A stretch of DNA of 64,000 nt from Platycnemis pennipes (Eukaryota > Arthropoda > Insecta > Odonata > Platycnemididae), in the NCBI GenBank assembly GCA_933228895.1, contig OW121850.1:30761773-30825772 (forward strand). Reading direction: 5' to 3'. The translations under genes and the position numbers were made by a program. This document shows positions 49,123 to 58,906 of the stretch, piece by piece; positions within the stretch are counted from its first letter, which is position 1, and each line of letters opens with the position of its first letter. The notes below the pieces were generated by a model. That model searched no databases. It was not told the DNA's origin and saw only the letters and a program-made list of their open reading frames with translations.

Positions 49123-49698
49123 CTACTGGAGGAGAAGGTGGGATAAATAGTTGTTGAAACCAGTGTCGTATAGGCGTCTGATAACCTCTAAAGAAGGAGG
49201 AGGAAAAGGATAATGCAAACTATGAGGAAAAAGTGGCCTAATACGTGGTGGTGTTGGTGGTGATGGAGAACGAGGAGTATCAGAGAGAGAGGTGGTGGGG
49301 GGAGAACGTGTGGGAACAGTCTTATTTTTATTCGCCACCTCTTCCTCGTCTTGTTTAATCGCCTCCTCTATGAGTTTGAATAGCTCATCAAATTCAGTGT
49401 CCGCATTTCTCTTCTTCCTCACTGCAGTCTCGAGTTGCGTACCTTCTTTCTGTTTCGTTGTCGTCGTCCTCCTCTTCCTTTTTCGCCGTTCGGATGCTTC
49501 GGAAACTGAAGACTGTTGCTGTTGCTGGGCAGGCGGCTCCTGTCGCTGCTGGTGTTTCGGTTGAGGCAGATGCTTGATGGGGGGTTGCAACTGTTGCGGG
49601 GGAGGGAACTGCTGCGGGGGAGGGAATTGCGGCGTAGGCAGTAGTCGCTGCTGCTGCGGGAGCGTCTGCTCGAGAACCACACCACTGGACGTCTGCAT
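49123..49698 (-). CDS. Pro/Gln-rich basic protein, Polinton structural candidate
   Basis: Start chosen at MQTSSGVV (49698) because upstream codons overlap the protease end and read through low-complexity RE repeats. This gives 191 residues. The N-terminal third is P/Q-rich, followed by a nuclear-localisation-like RRKRKRR run, a short acidic coiled-coil-like segment (EFDELFKLIEEAIKQDEEE), a Pro-rich hinge and a C-terminus RLYDTGFNNYLSHLLLQ. No homologue is recognised. Its position directly after the protease and its amphipathic end suggest a minor virion or scaffold protein, which is inference. Confidence 0.55.
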   Translation of the reverse strand: MQTSSGVVLEQTLPQQQRLLPTPQFPPPQQFPPPQQLQPPIKHLPQPKHQQRQEPPAQQQQQSSVSEASERRKRKRRTTTTKQKEGTQLETAVRKKRNADTEFDELFKLIEEAIKQDEEEVANKNKTVPTRSPPTTSLSDTPRSPSPPTPPRIRPLFPHSLHYPFPPPSLEVIRRLYDTGFNNYLSHLLLQ

Positions 49699-49763
49699 GA
49701 TGATTGCTGAAAAATGTTTTCTCAAGTCCCGTCCCGTCTCTCTCTCTCTCACGCACACACACA

Positions 49764-50483
49764 TCACATTCGTGTCGCCAACCAATCAAGTTCCGTCTCT
49801 CTCATTTCACGATCGCTATCTTCTGCCAACCACGCTCGCTCTCTCTTCGCAGTGCTGCGTTCAGGGTTATTTTTTTTGACACATGCTGGCGGATATACTG
49901 ATAAGAGGTTCACTGTTTCACGCGATAATGGCTTATCGTTTTTTTTTTTATGCAGCAGTCTCTGCTTCCAATTCGCTGTTTCTGCCATCGCGCAGCAAAC
50001 TTGCGATTTAGGATGACAACGGCGTTTATTTCTAACACCCGAACCAAAAAATTTCTTGAACAACGTGACGACTTTGCAATCGTTCATGTGTGGGTGGGTG
50101 AAGATTCGCAGGAACTGTGATAGGGTATGTCTGGTGGATTTGAATAGAGCGTACAGGCAGCAGTACTCGCCGCATAAATCAGATTTGAAATTTTGCAGAC
50201 GTTTCGTATTCGTCTTAAAGAGCTTAAATTTTGATAGAAAGGTGAGTATACCGGGCACGAAAGGATCGATCGCATAAGAATCAAAATATTCTGCATGTTG
50301 CGTGTCGATGACGTGTACAGCAACCCAATGTGTTCCGGGGCTGTTGGATGGATCGAAATTGATTACGTAAGTGCCTGGTTTTATTTTGAATTTCGGTAGA
50401 GCATCAGAGGCGAAGACACCACGAAAAGAGTCACGCGTGAGCGGATTACGTCCGAGGACACGATCAATCTGATGAGTTTGCAT
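49764..50483 (-). CDS. PRO: Adenain-type cysteine protease of the Polinton
   Basis: Ulp1/adenovirus-protease fold member, expected to cleave capsid precursors during particle maturation. The catalytic set is visible in order: His52 (GTHWVAV), Asp68 (YFDSY), Gln97 and Cys104 (LCGEYCC). The first 160 residues make the domain. The remaining part to residue 239 is basic and low-complexity and may be dispensable. The ATG is 27 bases after the capsid gene, and a CT-rich stretch precedes it. It lies in the usual Polinton cluster beside the capsid gene. Confidence 0.88.
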   Translation of the reverse strand: MQTHQIDRVLGRNPLTRDSFRGVFASDALPKFKIKPGTYVINFDPSNSPGTHWVAVHVIDTQHAEYFDSYAIDPFVPGILTFLSKFKLFKTNTKRLQNFKSDLCGEYCCLYALFKSTRHTLSQFLRIFTHPHMNDCKVVTLFKKFFGSGVRNKRRCHPKSQVCCAMAETANWKQRLLHKKKNDKPLSRETVNLLSVYPPACVKKNNPERSTAKRERAWLAEDSDREMRETELDWLATRM

Positions 50484-50510
50484 CTCTCTCTCGAGTTTTC
50501 ACACACACGA

Positions 50511-51797
50511 CTAAATTAAAGTAATCTCCCTATGTTTATTTATCAAAATCTCAGCATCGTATTCCGCATAAACGAGAACGGTCACTGCATTTTCGAGTTT
50601 CTTTTGAAATTTTCCTTGAATGCGTAAATTTCCCGTGCGAGTGGGACAAATATGATTCTCGTGTCCCGAACCGTCACGAGTGAGATTCCAAGCGAGGACG
50701 AAATAACCATGTTCAAACATGTGCTTGGTTACTTGGTTTCCCACATCTCCATGATGCAGCCTCAAGGCTTCGTATAGTTGATGATACGCGTGCGTGCAAA
50801 ACTTACTGGAAAGAGTATTAAAATCGGTCTTGAATCCACCGCATGGATATTCATGATTATCCACAAAGACTGAGCACTCGTACAAGCTATAATGATGAAA
50901 ATTAAATGGATTTTTATTTCTTTTGCCTAGAAATGAATTACTCTCAATCATCACGACGACGAGTGAATTTGGAATCCTACCTAATATTAAGTTATCATTG
51001 TTGAACATGGTGCTATGTGCAGGAATCGTAAATGTTTTTATTTCTACTCGCTTGTAGGGTAACACCATCGGCGAACCCGAGGACAAAAGTTTTGCGTGTG
51101 CCACCAAAATGGAAGGATCAAGATCACATTGTGTGGCAATCAGTGTCGCTTCTTCAATTTTCAAAATGCTCTCCTCTCCTAGGTCTTCCATCAAGAAGAA
51201 ATCAGGCTTGGCGAACGACAACTCTATAATGACGTCAACATTATTGACCAACAGCTTCGGCTGATTGAAAACATCAACGTGCAGTTTCCCCACAACTTCG
51301 CACAGTGCACTATCTTGAAACCACGCTTTCCTTTTCAGAAAACCCTCATTGTCCATTTTGTCCAAATCCGTTCCTTCATCGAGCACCCACCCATCACAAA
51401 CCATATGCGTGCGAGCTGCGTCGGAGCCATAATTTAGCAGTTTTTCCAAATAACTTCGGTATCCATAATATTCTGAGGTCGTAACCCTTTTCGTGTTAAA
51501 ATACACGTTGCAATTTTCAAACATTGAATGCAGGATGTTGTTCACGACTCCAGGTTGTTTCGCTTCCCCACTCACATAAGCAGCTCCTACCTTTTTAATT
51601 AACCTCAATTTAAGTTTGAGCTTAATATCGCTTAGATCGAGGTATTGATCACCATTACCCTTGATTGAAAATGTCAATACAGAGTTTGTGTCGATTGTAT
51701 TGACTGGAAAGTACTCTATAGTCCAGCGATTGTGAATGCTAGTTTTATATGGCTGATGTTTGAACAAGTCTAAACACGAAGGAATAACTTGCTCCAT
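50511..51797 (-). CDS. Candidate major capsid protein (double jelly roll) of the Polinton
   Basis: Start set at MEQVIPSC (51797), which leaves 55 bases after the core-protein gene; the frame is open upstream but that part overlaps the previous gene. 428 residues. The N-terminal region (SVLTFSIKGNGDQYLDLSDI, then VVNNILHSMFENCNVYFN and a YGYRSYLEKLLNYG block) is the well-conserved front of the Polinton capsid family, annotated in animals as F54H12.2-like. Double-jelly-roll major capsid proteins form trimeric hexons in adenovirus-like particles. No stops or frameshifts. Shorter than many family members, but the C-terminus looks complete. Confidence 0.8.
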   Translation of the reverse strand: MEQVIPSCLDLFKHQPYKTSIHNRWTIEYFPVNTIDTNSVLTFSIKGNGDQYLDLSDIKLKLKLRLIKKVGAAYVSGEAKQPGVVNNILHSMFENCNVYFNTKRVTTSEYYGYRSYLEKLLNYGSDAARTHMVCDGWVLDEGTDLDKMDNEGFLKRKAWFQDSALCEVVGKLHVDVFNQPKLLVNNVDVIIELSFAKPDFFLMEDLGEESILKIEEATLIATQCDLDPSILVAHAKLLSSGSPMVLPYKRVEIKTFTIPAHSTMFNNDNLILGRIPNSLVVVMIESNSFLGKRNKNPFNFHHYSLYECSVFVDNHEYPCGGFKTDFNTLSSKFCTHAYHQLYEALRLHHGDVGNQVTKHMFEHGYFVLAWNLTRDGSGHENHICPTRTGNLRIQGKFQKKLENAVTVLVYAEYDAEILINKHREITLI

Positions 51798-51852
51798 CTT
51801 GATTGATGTATGCTCCGTCAACACTCGAGAAAGACTGATGCAATTTTCTAAT

Positions 51853-52410
51853 TTACGAGAATATATCTCGCCACCCACCACCACCACCGCCACTTTGCTT
51901 CTTCTTCCTACTCACCCTCTTCTTGTTCCCTCTTCCCTTCTTTCCTTTCCTCTTGCTAACCCTCTTCTTCTTCTTAATTGTCTTTTTCCTTTGTCCTTTT
52001 CTCCGCCCTTTCTTAGGAACAGGATCTCGCTTTTTCATATGCAACATTTTCACGGATGTGCGAGCTTTCTTCGCAGTACGCAAGCCCGCACCGGCCATTC
52101 GTTCCATTTTGTTCAACGCTCTCCGCTTTAAATTCGAACTCGCCTCTCCGAAACGCGATTGTAATATTTCCTTTCCCGATTTCGTGCCAATATCGGAGAG
52201 CGCTCCCATCCCCGCCTTTACCGCTTCTTCGCCAACTGCCTTCAGTCCGGAACTGAATAATGGTTTTACATATCTCCACAATCCACTGAAAAAAGATCCT
52301 ATTCCGTTTCCTTTTTGTTTAAGTTGGCTCGCTCGATATAAGGAACCGATATCCCCACCGCTCTGATTTGTAGTGAAGAATCTAATATATCGATCCACAT
52401 CGTTCGACAT
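51853..52410 (-). CDS. Basic virion core protein (adenovirus pX/pVI-like candidate)
   Basis: 185 residues. The N-terminus has Gly-rich GIGSFFSGLWRYVKPLFSSG, an amphipathic helix-like segment, then KAVGEEAVKAGMGALSDIGT. The last 60 residues are extremely Lys/Arg-rich and end with a Gly run. Small proteins of this layout sit just upstream of the capsid gene in Polintons and adintoviruses. They are thought to bind genome DNA and disrupt membranes, as adenovirus pX and pVI do. That role is inferred from layout; the sequence alone shows only an amphipathic helix and a nucleic-acid-binding tail. Confidence 0.7.
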   Translation of the reverse strand: MSNDVDRYIRFFTTNQSGGDIGSLYRASQLKQKGNGIGSFFSGLWRYVKPLFSSGLKAVGEEAVKAGMGALSDIGTKSGKEILQSRFGEASSNLKRRALNKMERMAGAGLRTAKKARTSVKMLHMKKRDPVPKKGRRKGQRKKTIKKKKRVSKRKGKKGRGNKKRVSRKKKQSGGGGGGWRDIFS

Positions 52411-52439
52411 CTTGATGCATACTAATTACACCACTGCAC

Positions 52440-53189
52440 TTACTTCTTTTTAAAGTGTAAAATCACCGCCGCTGGATCAAATCCATCGCTAAATGGAAAA
52501 GGTTTGCCCATTTTATCTGTGAGAAATATCTCAATACTATCGAATTCCTTTCGTTCGATTGGAAGATAATATGGATTTTGAAAGATTTGATGGTTTCCGT
52601 TCCCCGTATTGATTACTCTCATGCATCTTGTCAACTTGTCGCCAATATATTGTCGTTTTATTAAATCAGTGTACACGAAAAGAGTCCCAGTATGGCTCGT
52701 TTCTTTTGTTGCGCGAACATTTCTTCCACCCATGCGCTGGTGTGTAAAGCTAATTGCTGGTGGTTGTTTTTTATTCTTCCGCTCTTTCTTCAAATCAATC
52801 TTTTCCACAGCAGCAGCAGCAGCAGCACTCCCCTCCAGGCCAGATAATTCATTCTTATATTCACTGCTAATTTTACTAATTTCAATTACATATTCTGATT
52901 GTTTCTCCCGAGGCACGCTATCGCGTATTGCATCCGTCAAGTGTTTAAGCGAACTGTATTTTTTTTTATCCAATTTCACGTCATGATCTGGGAGGATTCT
53001 GACTGACACTTCTTCCACGGGTGTTTCATATGCAGCAGGTACGGAAATTTCCGCCAAGGCGACGGTCCACTCACCATTCTCCAGTGAAATTCGATTGGGC
53101 AGCTTTGTTCGAAAGTGTGCGATTGTATTGTCTGGGAAATAATTACCAGAGCTGTCGCTAAGAAGTGTAATGTGAAAGTCATCCGTCAT
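52440..53189 (-). CDS. Candidate penton / minor capsid protein (single jelly roll)
   Basis: 249 residues. The N-terminal FHITLLSDSSGNYFPDNTIA HFRTKLP and EWTVALAEISVP blocks, and the C-terminal YVYTDLI..QYIGD..., YLPIERKEFDSIEIFLTDK and AAVILHFKKK, fit the single-jelly-roll penton proteins of Polintons. The centre is variable, with an Ala/Glu/Lys low-complexity stretch. The start ATG lies inside the end of the integrase gene (11-base overlap, different frame), so the two are probably coupled in expression or read from separate mRNAs. Confident for family, less for structural role. Confidence 0.8.
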   Translation of the reverse strand: MTDDFHITLLSDSSGNYFPDNTIAHFRTKLPNRISLENGEWTVALAEISVPAAYETPVEEVSVRILPDHDVKLDKKKYSSLKHLTDAIRDSVPREKQSEYVIEISKISSEYKNELSGLEGSAAAAAAVEKIDLKKERKNKKQPPAISFTHQRMGGRNVRATKETSHTGTLFVYTDLIKRQYIGDKLTRCMRVINTGNGNHQIFQNPYYLPIERKEFDSIEIFLTDKMGKPFPFSDGFDPAAVILHFKKK

Positions 53190-54576
53190 CCTGAAGCCTT
53201 TTCACGGTAGAAGCCGGAACCCAACTGTTGAAATCGTCACCGTAACCTCTCCATTTAACAAAATACTCGAGCTTTTTACCCCTCCCTCTACGTTTGAGTA
53301 TTTCATCAATCTGAAATTCGGCACCTTCGGACAACCGAACTTTAATCAGCTCTTCCCCGTAAAATGTTCCTTTTATTTGTTCTCCATTTAAATCTTCCAA
53401 CTGGTACGTTGGCACGTTCAAACCTTGTGAAATATTCTTAATCTTAAATATTTCCACAGAATAATTGGCTGTGTATCCTTTGGCAAAAGGATTTCTTTCT
53501 TTGCTGATTCGGACATGATCACCCACCGCAAAACGCGTTTTCTTTTCCGCTCTTCTTCTTCTGTCCGAAATCCTTTTTGCCACCGCGAAAGCATTCGAAA
53601 TGTTCACATTCGAGGGGGCCATTCCGATACTGCTGTGCACCCGATTGTTATAACCTTGGAGCAGTTTCGGAAGCACGCGCACGTAATTGAACGTATTGTT
53701 TTTAGTGAAATATTTGTACATTTTACTTTTCAACGTCCTATTGAATCTTTCCACGACTGCCGCTTTGACGACTGGCTGGTTCGTAGTATAAAATTTTATT
53801 CCTCGTCGCATGAGGAATGTTTTAAATTTTTCGTTGGCGAACTCTGTTCCCTTATCGCTCTGCACCTTCAGTGGCTTCCTTTCCTTGAGAATTGAACGAA
53901 AAGCCTCGATAACAACTTCAGCTTTCTTATTCTTCAGAGGTACGGCCCATGCATATTTCGAAAATAAGTCGATTACTGTTAAGAGATACTGATATCCGTC
54001 ATTATATTTCTTCAAATTTCTCATATCGTTAAGGTCGCACTGCCACGTCTCATCGATGTAGGAGACGTCATAATAATTTCGAGAGAATTTTTTCCTGATT
54101 GGTTTGTGCAAGGTATAAGCATCCTGTGAATCCAGCCATTTTTGAATATCGCCTTTTGAGAATTTTCCTCCCAAAGCCTTCCACAATGCGTCTCTCGTGG
54201 AAAAACTGGCAGGATGGGAAGGGTCGTAATAGATTTTACTCAAGGATGAGGAATCCACTTCTTGATCGGGGAAGAGGGTGGAGTGTATGGCTCTTTTATA
54301 ACAATCTTTTTTCATTGGCGGCGGCCCATCGATATGAGTTCTTCCCTTGTTATAATGTTCGTAACACAAATGGTATTCCGTTTCGCATTTCCCATGCACT
54401 CTCTCAAACAAAACGTGCATTTGCCTCGGACGAAATACTTTTAAAAACTCCATCGGTAAATGATTGACGTGCTCTTCGCTTAAAAGGGATATTTCACCTC
54501 TCAATTCCACACAGGCTTTTATGGCCTCGTTTATTTTATTCATCATCATTTCTCCGCGGGCTAGCTCTTTCTCCAC
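53179..54576 (-). CDS. INT: Retroviral-type integrase with C-terminal chromodomain
   Basis: 465 residues. The catalytic core has Asp181 (WQCDLNDM), Asp241 (QSDKGTEF) and Glu276 (AAVVERFNR), spacing D-35-E, the classic DD35E retroviral integrase geometry. Around 114-155 lies the typical Polinton lead-in (YYDPSHPASFS, DAYTLHKP). A C-terminal chromodomain at about 421-462 (YFVKWRGYGDDFNSWVP) may steer insertion to methylated-histone chromatin. The stop overlaps the next gene by 11 bases. It should insert the element with a 6-bp duplication, matching the AAGTTG repeats seen here. Confidence 0.95.
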   Translation of the reverse strand: MEKELARGEMMMNKINEAIKACVELRGEISLLSEEHVNHLPMEFLKVFRPRQMHVLFERVHGKCETEYHLCYEHYNKGRTHIDGPPPMKKDCYKRAIHSTLFPDQEVDSSSLSKIYYDPSHPASFSTRDALWKALGGKFSKGDIQKWLDSQDAYTLHKPIRKKFSRNYYDVSYIDETWQCDLNDMRNLKKYNDGYQYLLTVIDLFSKYAWAVPLKNKKAEVVIEAFRSILKERKPLKVQSDKGTEFANEKFKTFLMRRGIKFYTTNQPVVKAAVVERFNRTLKSKMYKYFTKNNTFNYVRVLPKLLQGYNNRVHSSIGMAPSNVNISNAFAVAKRISDRRRRAEKKTRFAVGDHVRISKERNPFAKGYTANYSVEIFKIKNISQGLNVPTYQLEDLNGEQIKGTFYGEELIKVRLSEGAEFQIDEILKRRGRGKKLEYFVKWRGYGDDFNSWVPASTVKRLQDDG

Positions 54577-54662
54577 AGAATGCGTGCGCAGCCTCTCTCT
54601 CTCGGCTGGTCGGATGTGAACTGTCTCTCTCTCTGTTACTCACTCTCTCTTATCGACGCGAA

Positions 54663-57600
54663 TCACGTGACAGAAAAAGCCTCGTCCCAGGTTCGTTTCT
54701 TTCCCCCCCCGATCTTATAATGCCCCCACGCTAGTGTGCTAATTCCATCTTCGCAGATGTAACGTTTATCATCGTTGGCACACAGAGCTATTTTATTTAT
54801 TTCTTCGGTTCGAAGCTGATGTTTTCGAGATCGTATTACTGACATGCTTCTAAAAGAAGGTACGTTATCGTGCAAGCAATTCACATAATCCTCGAATCGT
54901 ATCATTTTATCAATCACGGCTTTTTTGACACCCTTTGCTCGTTTACACTCGCCTTTTCCCTGTACTCGAAATGAATAGAGTTTACTTCGTAATCCGACAA
55001 AATGGCTCATGATCTGTCCTGAATTTTCATCCTTAAAAAATCCGACTTGTTTCGCACGCTCGTTTGAATAGCAAGGGTGTTCCTTTGGGTAGTTGGACGT
55101 ATCGTAAGAGCTGAGATCAGAAATCATATCTTCGTATAAATCTTGCGTTTGAATCTCTAAAATGCACCCGTCAGTATCAAAGTTTAAAAGGTGTAAATCG
55201 TTTCCGTATTTTGACTTGAGATTTTCGTAAAAGAAATCGTACATGTGAACTTTCGAAATATCCAAAACAGCCTGACCAATAAACATCGGTTTGTTCATTT
55301 TAATGGTGCTTTTTCTCTTGTGCACAGCAACTAGATTTTCGGCGAATATCGTTCGATCAAGAAACAGTGAGCTTGATATTAATTTATTCAATCGTTTTTC
55401 ATTGTTCACTAATTCGAGGTCGATGCGATTTCTCACTTGTTCACAGGATTTTCCATAAAGACTATTGTTGGCTAATTTATATAGCTCGCGATCGATATCG
55501 GTGGTTGCCAATTGTCGCCTCTGAGAATTGACTTCGATAAACGGTTTCATCCACGGTGACTGGTCAAATTCAATGACTCGATGAATCTTTTTCAATTTCA
55601 AGCCGGAGGATAATGCTTGTTTAAGAGCCCTGTAATGAATGACGTATTTTTCTTTATCGTCCAGCGTCGTCAGTAAGTTTTTTTGCTTTCCATTCGGAGG
55701 TGTTTTACTCTCGGCACAAAACGGCAAGTCGCTGTGTAAGTCGTGGAGTTCCTTGGGATATTCGAGGTCGACTTCTAAGACATAACCTTTGGGCGAGTCA
55801 TCGGGAATCGTGCTTACATCTAGATCACAATCTGCCCATCGAAATCCTGACTTTGGAAGAGGTTGCGATAATGCATAACCATATAGATTATTTGCGTCCA
55901 AGTAAATTAAATATGTCGACTTTTGGGCTGGGTCAAACTGATCAGTGTATTTATTGTTGGCTTCGGCATATCGTTTGCAACACTGACTAATTCCGCCCCG
56001 TATCCCTTTTTCCATCATCAGTACCATATCGTAATCGGTTAATAATTCAATCGTAACATCGGTATATTTCAACATGGCATCGAACGACAGCCCAGGCATA
56101 GTATAATACCATGCTGGGTCCAATCCATAAGTCGACATGCTAACGTTTCGGAAATTTTCGAAAACATCAGCCAAAAGGAGAACATCGGTTATTAAATATA
56201 AATCGGAATATTCACCGAGAGACTTGCATTGAAATTCGTCCCACACTTTCTTAGCAAAGTCATAATCTGCGTCACTTACATCGCATTCTGTCAGTGAGCT
56301 ATAAAATTCCGTTTTCGGTGGTAACGATTCATCATCTAGTTTATCCCAAGAGTCGACATATTCGTACGGAAATACCCCCTTTCGTTTGACAAGCTCTGTT
56401 TTTTCACCAAAGATGTGCGCTGTACGATGAAACTTTTCGAGTGGTGTAGCGTCGACCAATTTTGACAGTGAAGAACCAAGAAATCGGAAGCTATCGATAA
56501 ATCGGTAGGAGAAATACGAATCCACGTATTTGGAAAACGAAATGTATTTCTCCTCCGTGTTCGGTATGCAAGTAATCCTGGCATCGTCGCACCCCAAATG
56601 AGGTACGATTAGGTGTGCGTCGTAATTGGAGAGGTTGTGGATGAAAACCGGAAGAAAAGTCGGTACTCTAAAATTTAAATTACAATTTGAATGAGCCGCA
56701 CCGCGAAATTTACCCGTGATATGATTGTGGTCACGCACACGTTCTTCACCAAGTTCACGACCGCAAATATGGCAGAGGGTTGCTGTTTCGAAAGCGGCAA
56801 TCGCCTCCTTGCTCAATTCCTCCATCGGTATCATGTTTTTGTACACACCACGGACGAAAAGCGTCATCTCCCTAAGTTTTTCTAAGAAAACTTGAACCGC
56901 GTCTTTCCCACGGTACAAGATTGGCTCGAAATGCTGGCCCGTCTCCGACACTAGCAACAAACAAAACGACATCACTTCGTGTTGCTGTCTCACTTTGGTG
57001 TACGAATGATCTGTAGCAGGTGCGCAAGTCGAAACCTTGCTCAGTACACACTCAAAGTCAACGAATGCGACAAAGGGGATCCTAGCCGTGTGTGAAAAGT
57101 TTTTGAATTTTAAATAGGCTTCGTCATCGGTAGGAAGAATTATCTTTGACGGAGAATTTTGATTACAATCTATCTTATGGTTTTCGAAAGATTCCATCGA
57201 ATAGCAAGTTTTGAAACAACGTTTGCAAACCTTTGCACCATGATCTTTGGTCATCTGACTTCGTACAAGCTTTTCGAAATTCTTTATCCAACAATAGTGA
57301 CTCTTTTCGGATGTCGTCAGGAATAGTAAATCGCGATGATCTTCCTGCTCTCGTTCAACTACCTTCAAGGGATACACATTCGCCTTCTCGTCCAAGCCGA
57401 AAACATTTATCGAAATGTTATTAACTCTTTCGAATTTTGAAATTTTCGCAATTTCCACAGGATAATCAATGCAGTCCCAATCGTAACCATTTCTAAATTG
57501 GGCATTATTGTAACTTGTGACTCTCCGTGGTTCATTTCTAATATTCTTTGCCCAAATCGCGTACTTGAAACAAAAAGAGTCTGTATTTTTGACATTAATT

Positions 57601-58160
57601 ACGGCTTTTCTGTTCTTAATTTTCGGTGGAAGATCAATAAATGTGGATCCCCTTAAAGGTCGGTACTTGTTAATTCGGAGTTCTAAGCCTTCAATCATCG
57701 CCAAAACCCATCCCGAACCTTTCGCTTGATGTTCCGATTTTTCTCTCAAAAGTTTTCCGAAAAACGTATCTAAAATTTCGTCAACGTCATCGGCTTGCAG
57801 CACACGCTCGTTTTTCGTCTTGAAACAACGTTCATCCGATTCCTCACCTTTCGCAAACCTACATTTCAAAATCAAATTAACTTTCAATGCCGTGTTTTCT
57901 AACTGTTCACTGATTTTTGCGGAGAGTAAAGGTTTTATGCTGCCTAAAAATAACACAACATCGCTCGATTCTTCGTAACCACTTACCCAAAAAGTACGTA
58001 ATCTGTTTCGGATTGCAGACTCGAGTTCCACTATCGGTCGAATCACACCTCCCTGCTGATTTAGTAAATGTCGGCGGTGAACGTTGCTCGATTCGTGACT
58101 GATTCTATGTCGGTAGTAGGTGTAGCACACATCACAAAATGTTTCCTCTGTATCACTCAT
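54663..58160 (-). CDS. POLB: DNA polymerase B of the Polinton (protein-primed type)
   Basis: 1165 residues, intact. Proofreading exonuclease motifs: Exo I VAFVDFEC (about 364-371), Exo II HNLSNYDAHL (about 508-517), Exo III YLITDVLLLAD (about 655-665). Polymerase motifs: A YLDANNLYGYAL (about 753-764), B KLANNSLYGKS (about 895-905), C NFDTDG (about 993-998). Between Exo I and Exo II lies CHICGREL...RDHNHITGKFRGAAH..CN (about 463-494), a zinc/HNH recombination-endonuclease-VII-like insert common in insect PolB relatives. Two C2H2-like fingers sit at about 9-31 and 312-331. It would copy the element from its ends. A TATATAAG box lies 116 bases upstream on the same strand. Confidence 0.95.
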   Translation of the reverse strand: MSDTEETFCDVCYTYYRHRISHESSNVHRRHLLNQQGGVIRPIVELESAIRNRLRTFWVSGYEESSDVVLFLGSIKPLLSAKISEQLENTALKVNLILKCRFAKGEESDERCFKTKNERVLQADDVDEILDTFFGKLLREKSEHQAKGSGWVLAMIEGLELRINKYRPLRGSTFIDLPPKIKNRKAVINVKNTDSFCFKYAIWAKNIRNEPRRVTSYNNAQFRNGYDWDCIDYPVEIAKISKFERVNNISINVFGLDEKANVYPLKVVEREQEDHRDLLFLTTSEKSHYCWIKNFEKLVRSQMTKDHGAKVCKRCFKTCYSMESFENHKIDCNQNSPSKIILPTDDEAYLKFKNFSHTARIPFVAFVDFECVLSKVSTCAPATDHSYTKVRQQHEVMSFCLLLVSETGQHFEPILYRGKDAVQVFLEKLREMTLFVRGVYKNMIPMEELSKEAIAAFETATLCHICGRELGEERVRDHNHITGKFRGAAHSNCNLNFRVPTFLPVFIHNLSNYDAHLIVPHLGCDDARITCIPNTEEKYISFSKYVDSYFSYRFIDSFRFLGSSLSKLVDATPLEKFHRTAHIFGEKTELVKRKGVFPYEYVDSWDKLDDESLPPKTEFYSSLTECDVSDADYDFAKKVWDEFQCKSLGEYSDLYLITDVLLLADVFENFRNVSMSTYGLDPAWYYTMPGLSFDAMLKYTDVTIELLTDYDMVLMMEKGIRGGISQCCKRYAEANNKYTDQFDPAQKSTYLIYLDANNLYGYALSQPLPKSGFRWADCDLDVSTIPDDSPKGYVLEVDLEYPKELHDLHSDLPFCAESKTPPNGKQKNLLTTLDDKEKYVIHYRALKQALSSGLKLKKIHRVIEFDQSPWMKPFIEVNSQRRQLATTDIDRELYKLANNSLYGKSCEQVRNRIDLELVNNEKRLNKLISSSLFLDRTIFAENLVAVHKRKSTIKMNKPMFIGQAVLDISKVHMYDFFYENLKSKYGNDLHLLNFDTDGCILEIQTQDLYEDMISDLSSYDTSNYPKEHPCYSNERAKQVGFFKDENSGQIMSHFVGLRSKLYSFRVQGKGECKRAKGVKKAVIDKMIRFEDYVNCLHDNVPSFRSMSVIRSRKHQLRTEEINKIALCANDDKRYICEDGISTLAWGHYKIGGGKKRTWDEAFSVT

Positions 58161-58275
58161 CGCCGAAAATCAATGATTGAATGGGTGGGAACCATTTTAC
58201 ACACACACACGCGCCCAAGGTACCGCCCAATGTGAACACGCAATGGAAACTGAGGCGCGCGAAAGGAAACGAGGA

Positions 58276-58283
58276 CTTATATA
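58276..58283 (-). promoter_or_regulatory. TATA box candidate of the PolB gene
   Basis: TATATAAG on the minus strand, 116 bases upstream of the PolB ATG. Confidence 0.5.
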
Positions 58284-58837
58284 CACTCACACACTGTGCT
58301 TTTTTTTTCTCCCGCCAAAAAAAATTATCGTCTTTTCTATATATTTTTTTCCCTTGACACATTTGCTTTTCCTCCCCAGCTTTGATTGAGAACAGAACCA
58401 CACTCCTATTTTTTCCCCAACCTAAATACGCGCATTTAAGAATTGTGAAAAAACATACCATCACTTTCAACAGTGAAAAAAAGACCGCCACGCCGTTTTA
58501 AAACATAAACTGAACATAAGCACTGTTTTCCCGCGAGAGACAAACGATTTTCCCTAAATGAACGCATTAAGAAACTAACCACACTAAACGACACGCCTTT
58601 TCGCCTAACACAACTTGTCATAACACACACACACACTTATTTTCCTAACGTTATTTAAATTAACCACCAACCTTTATTTTTTTTGGACTTCTTCTTTCTG
58701 CAAACTCCGCGCCGCGGCTCAGGAACGGGACTTTTTTTGGGTATAAACATAGAAAGGAAACACACACAATACCCTTTTCTGTGTTTTTTTTAATTTTCTT
58801 CACGTCTACATTTTTTTTTCTTCATTCCTGGACCGGG

Positions 58838-58906
58838 CTGGCTGGATGGCACGAGGTGGGCTGGCTGGATGGCACGAGGTGGGCTGGCTGGATGGCACGA
58901 GGTGGG
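58838..58906 (+). repeat. Tandem repeat, three 23-bp units
   Basis: CTGGCTGGATGGCACGAGGT plus GGG repeated at 58838, 58861 and 58884, followed by a degenerate partial unit. Function unknown. Confidence 0.8.

Noticed and set aside
51923..52366. Plus-strand 147-aa frame antisense to the core protein
   Set aside because: Phe/Pro-rich shadow of the Lys/Arg-rich and Ala/Gly-rich minus-strand gene.
58153..58491. 112-aa low-complexity frame in the Polinton
   Set aside because: No conserved pattern; it overlaps the PolB start region and the TATA candidate.
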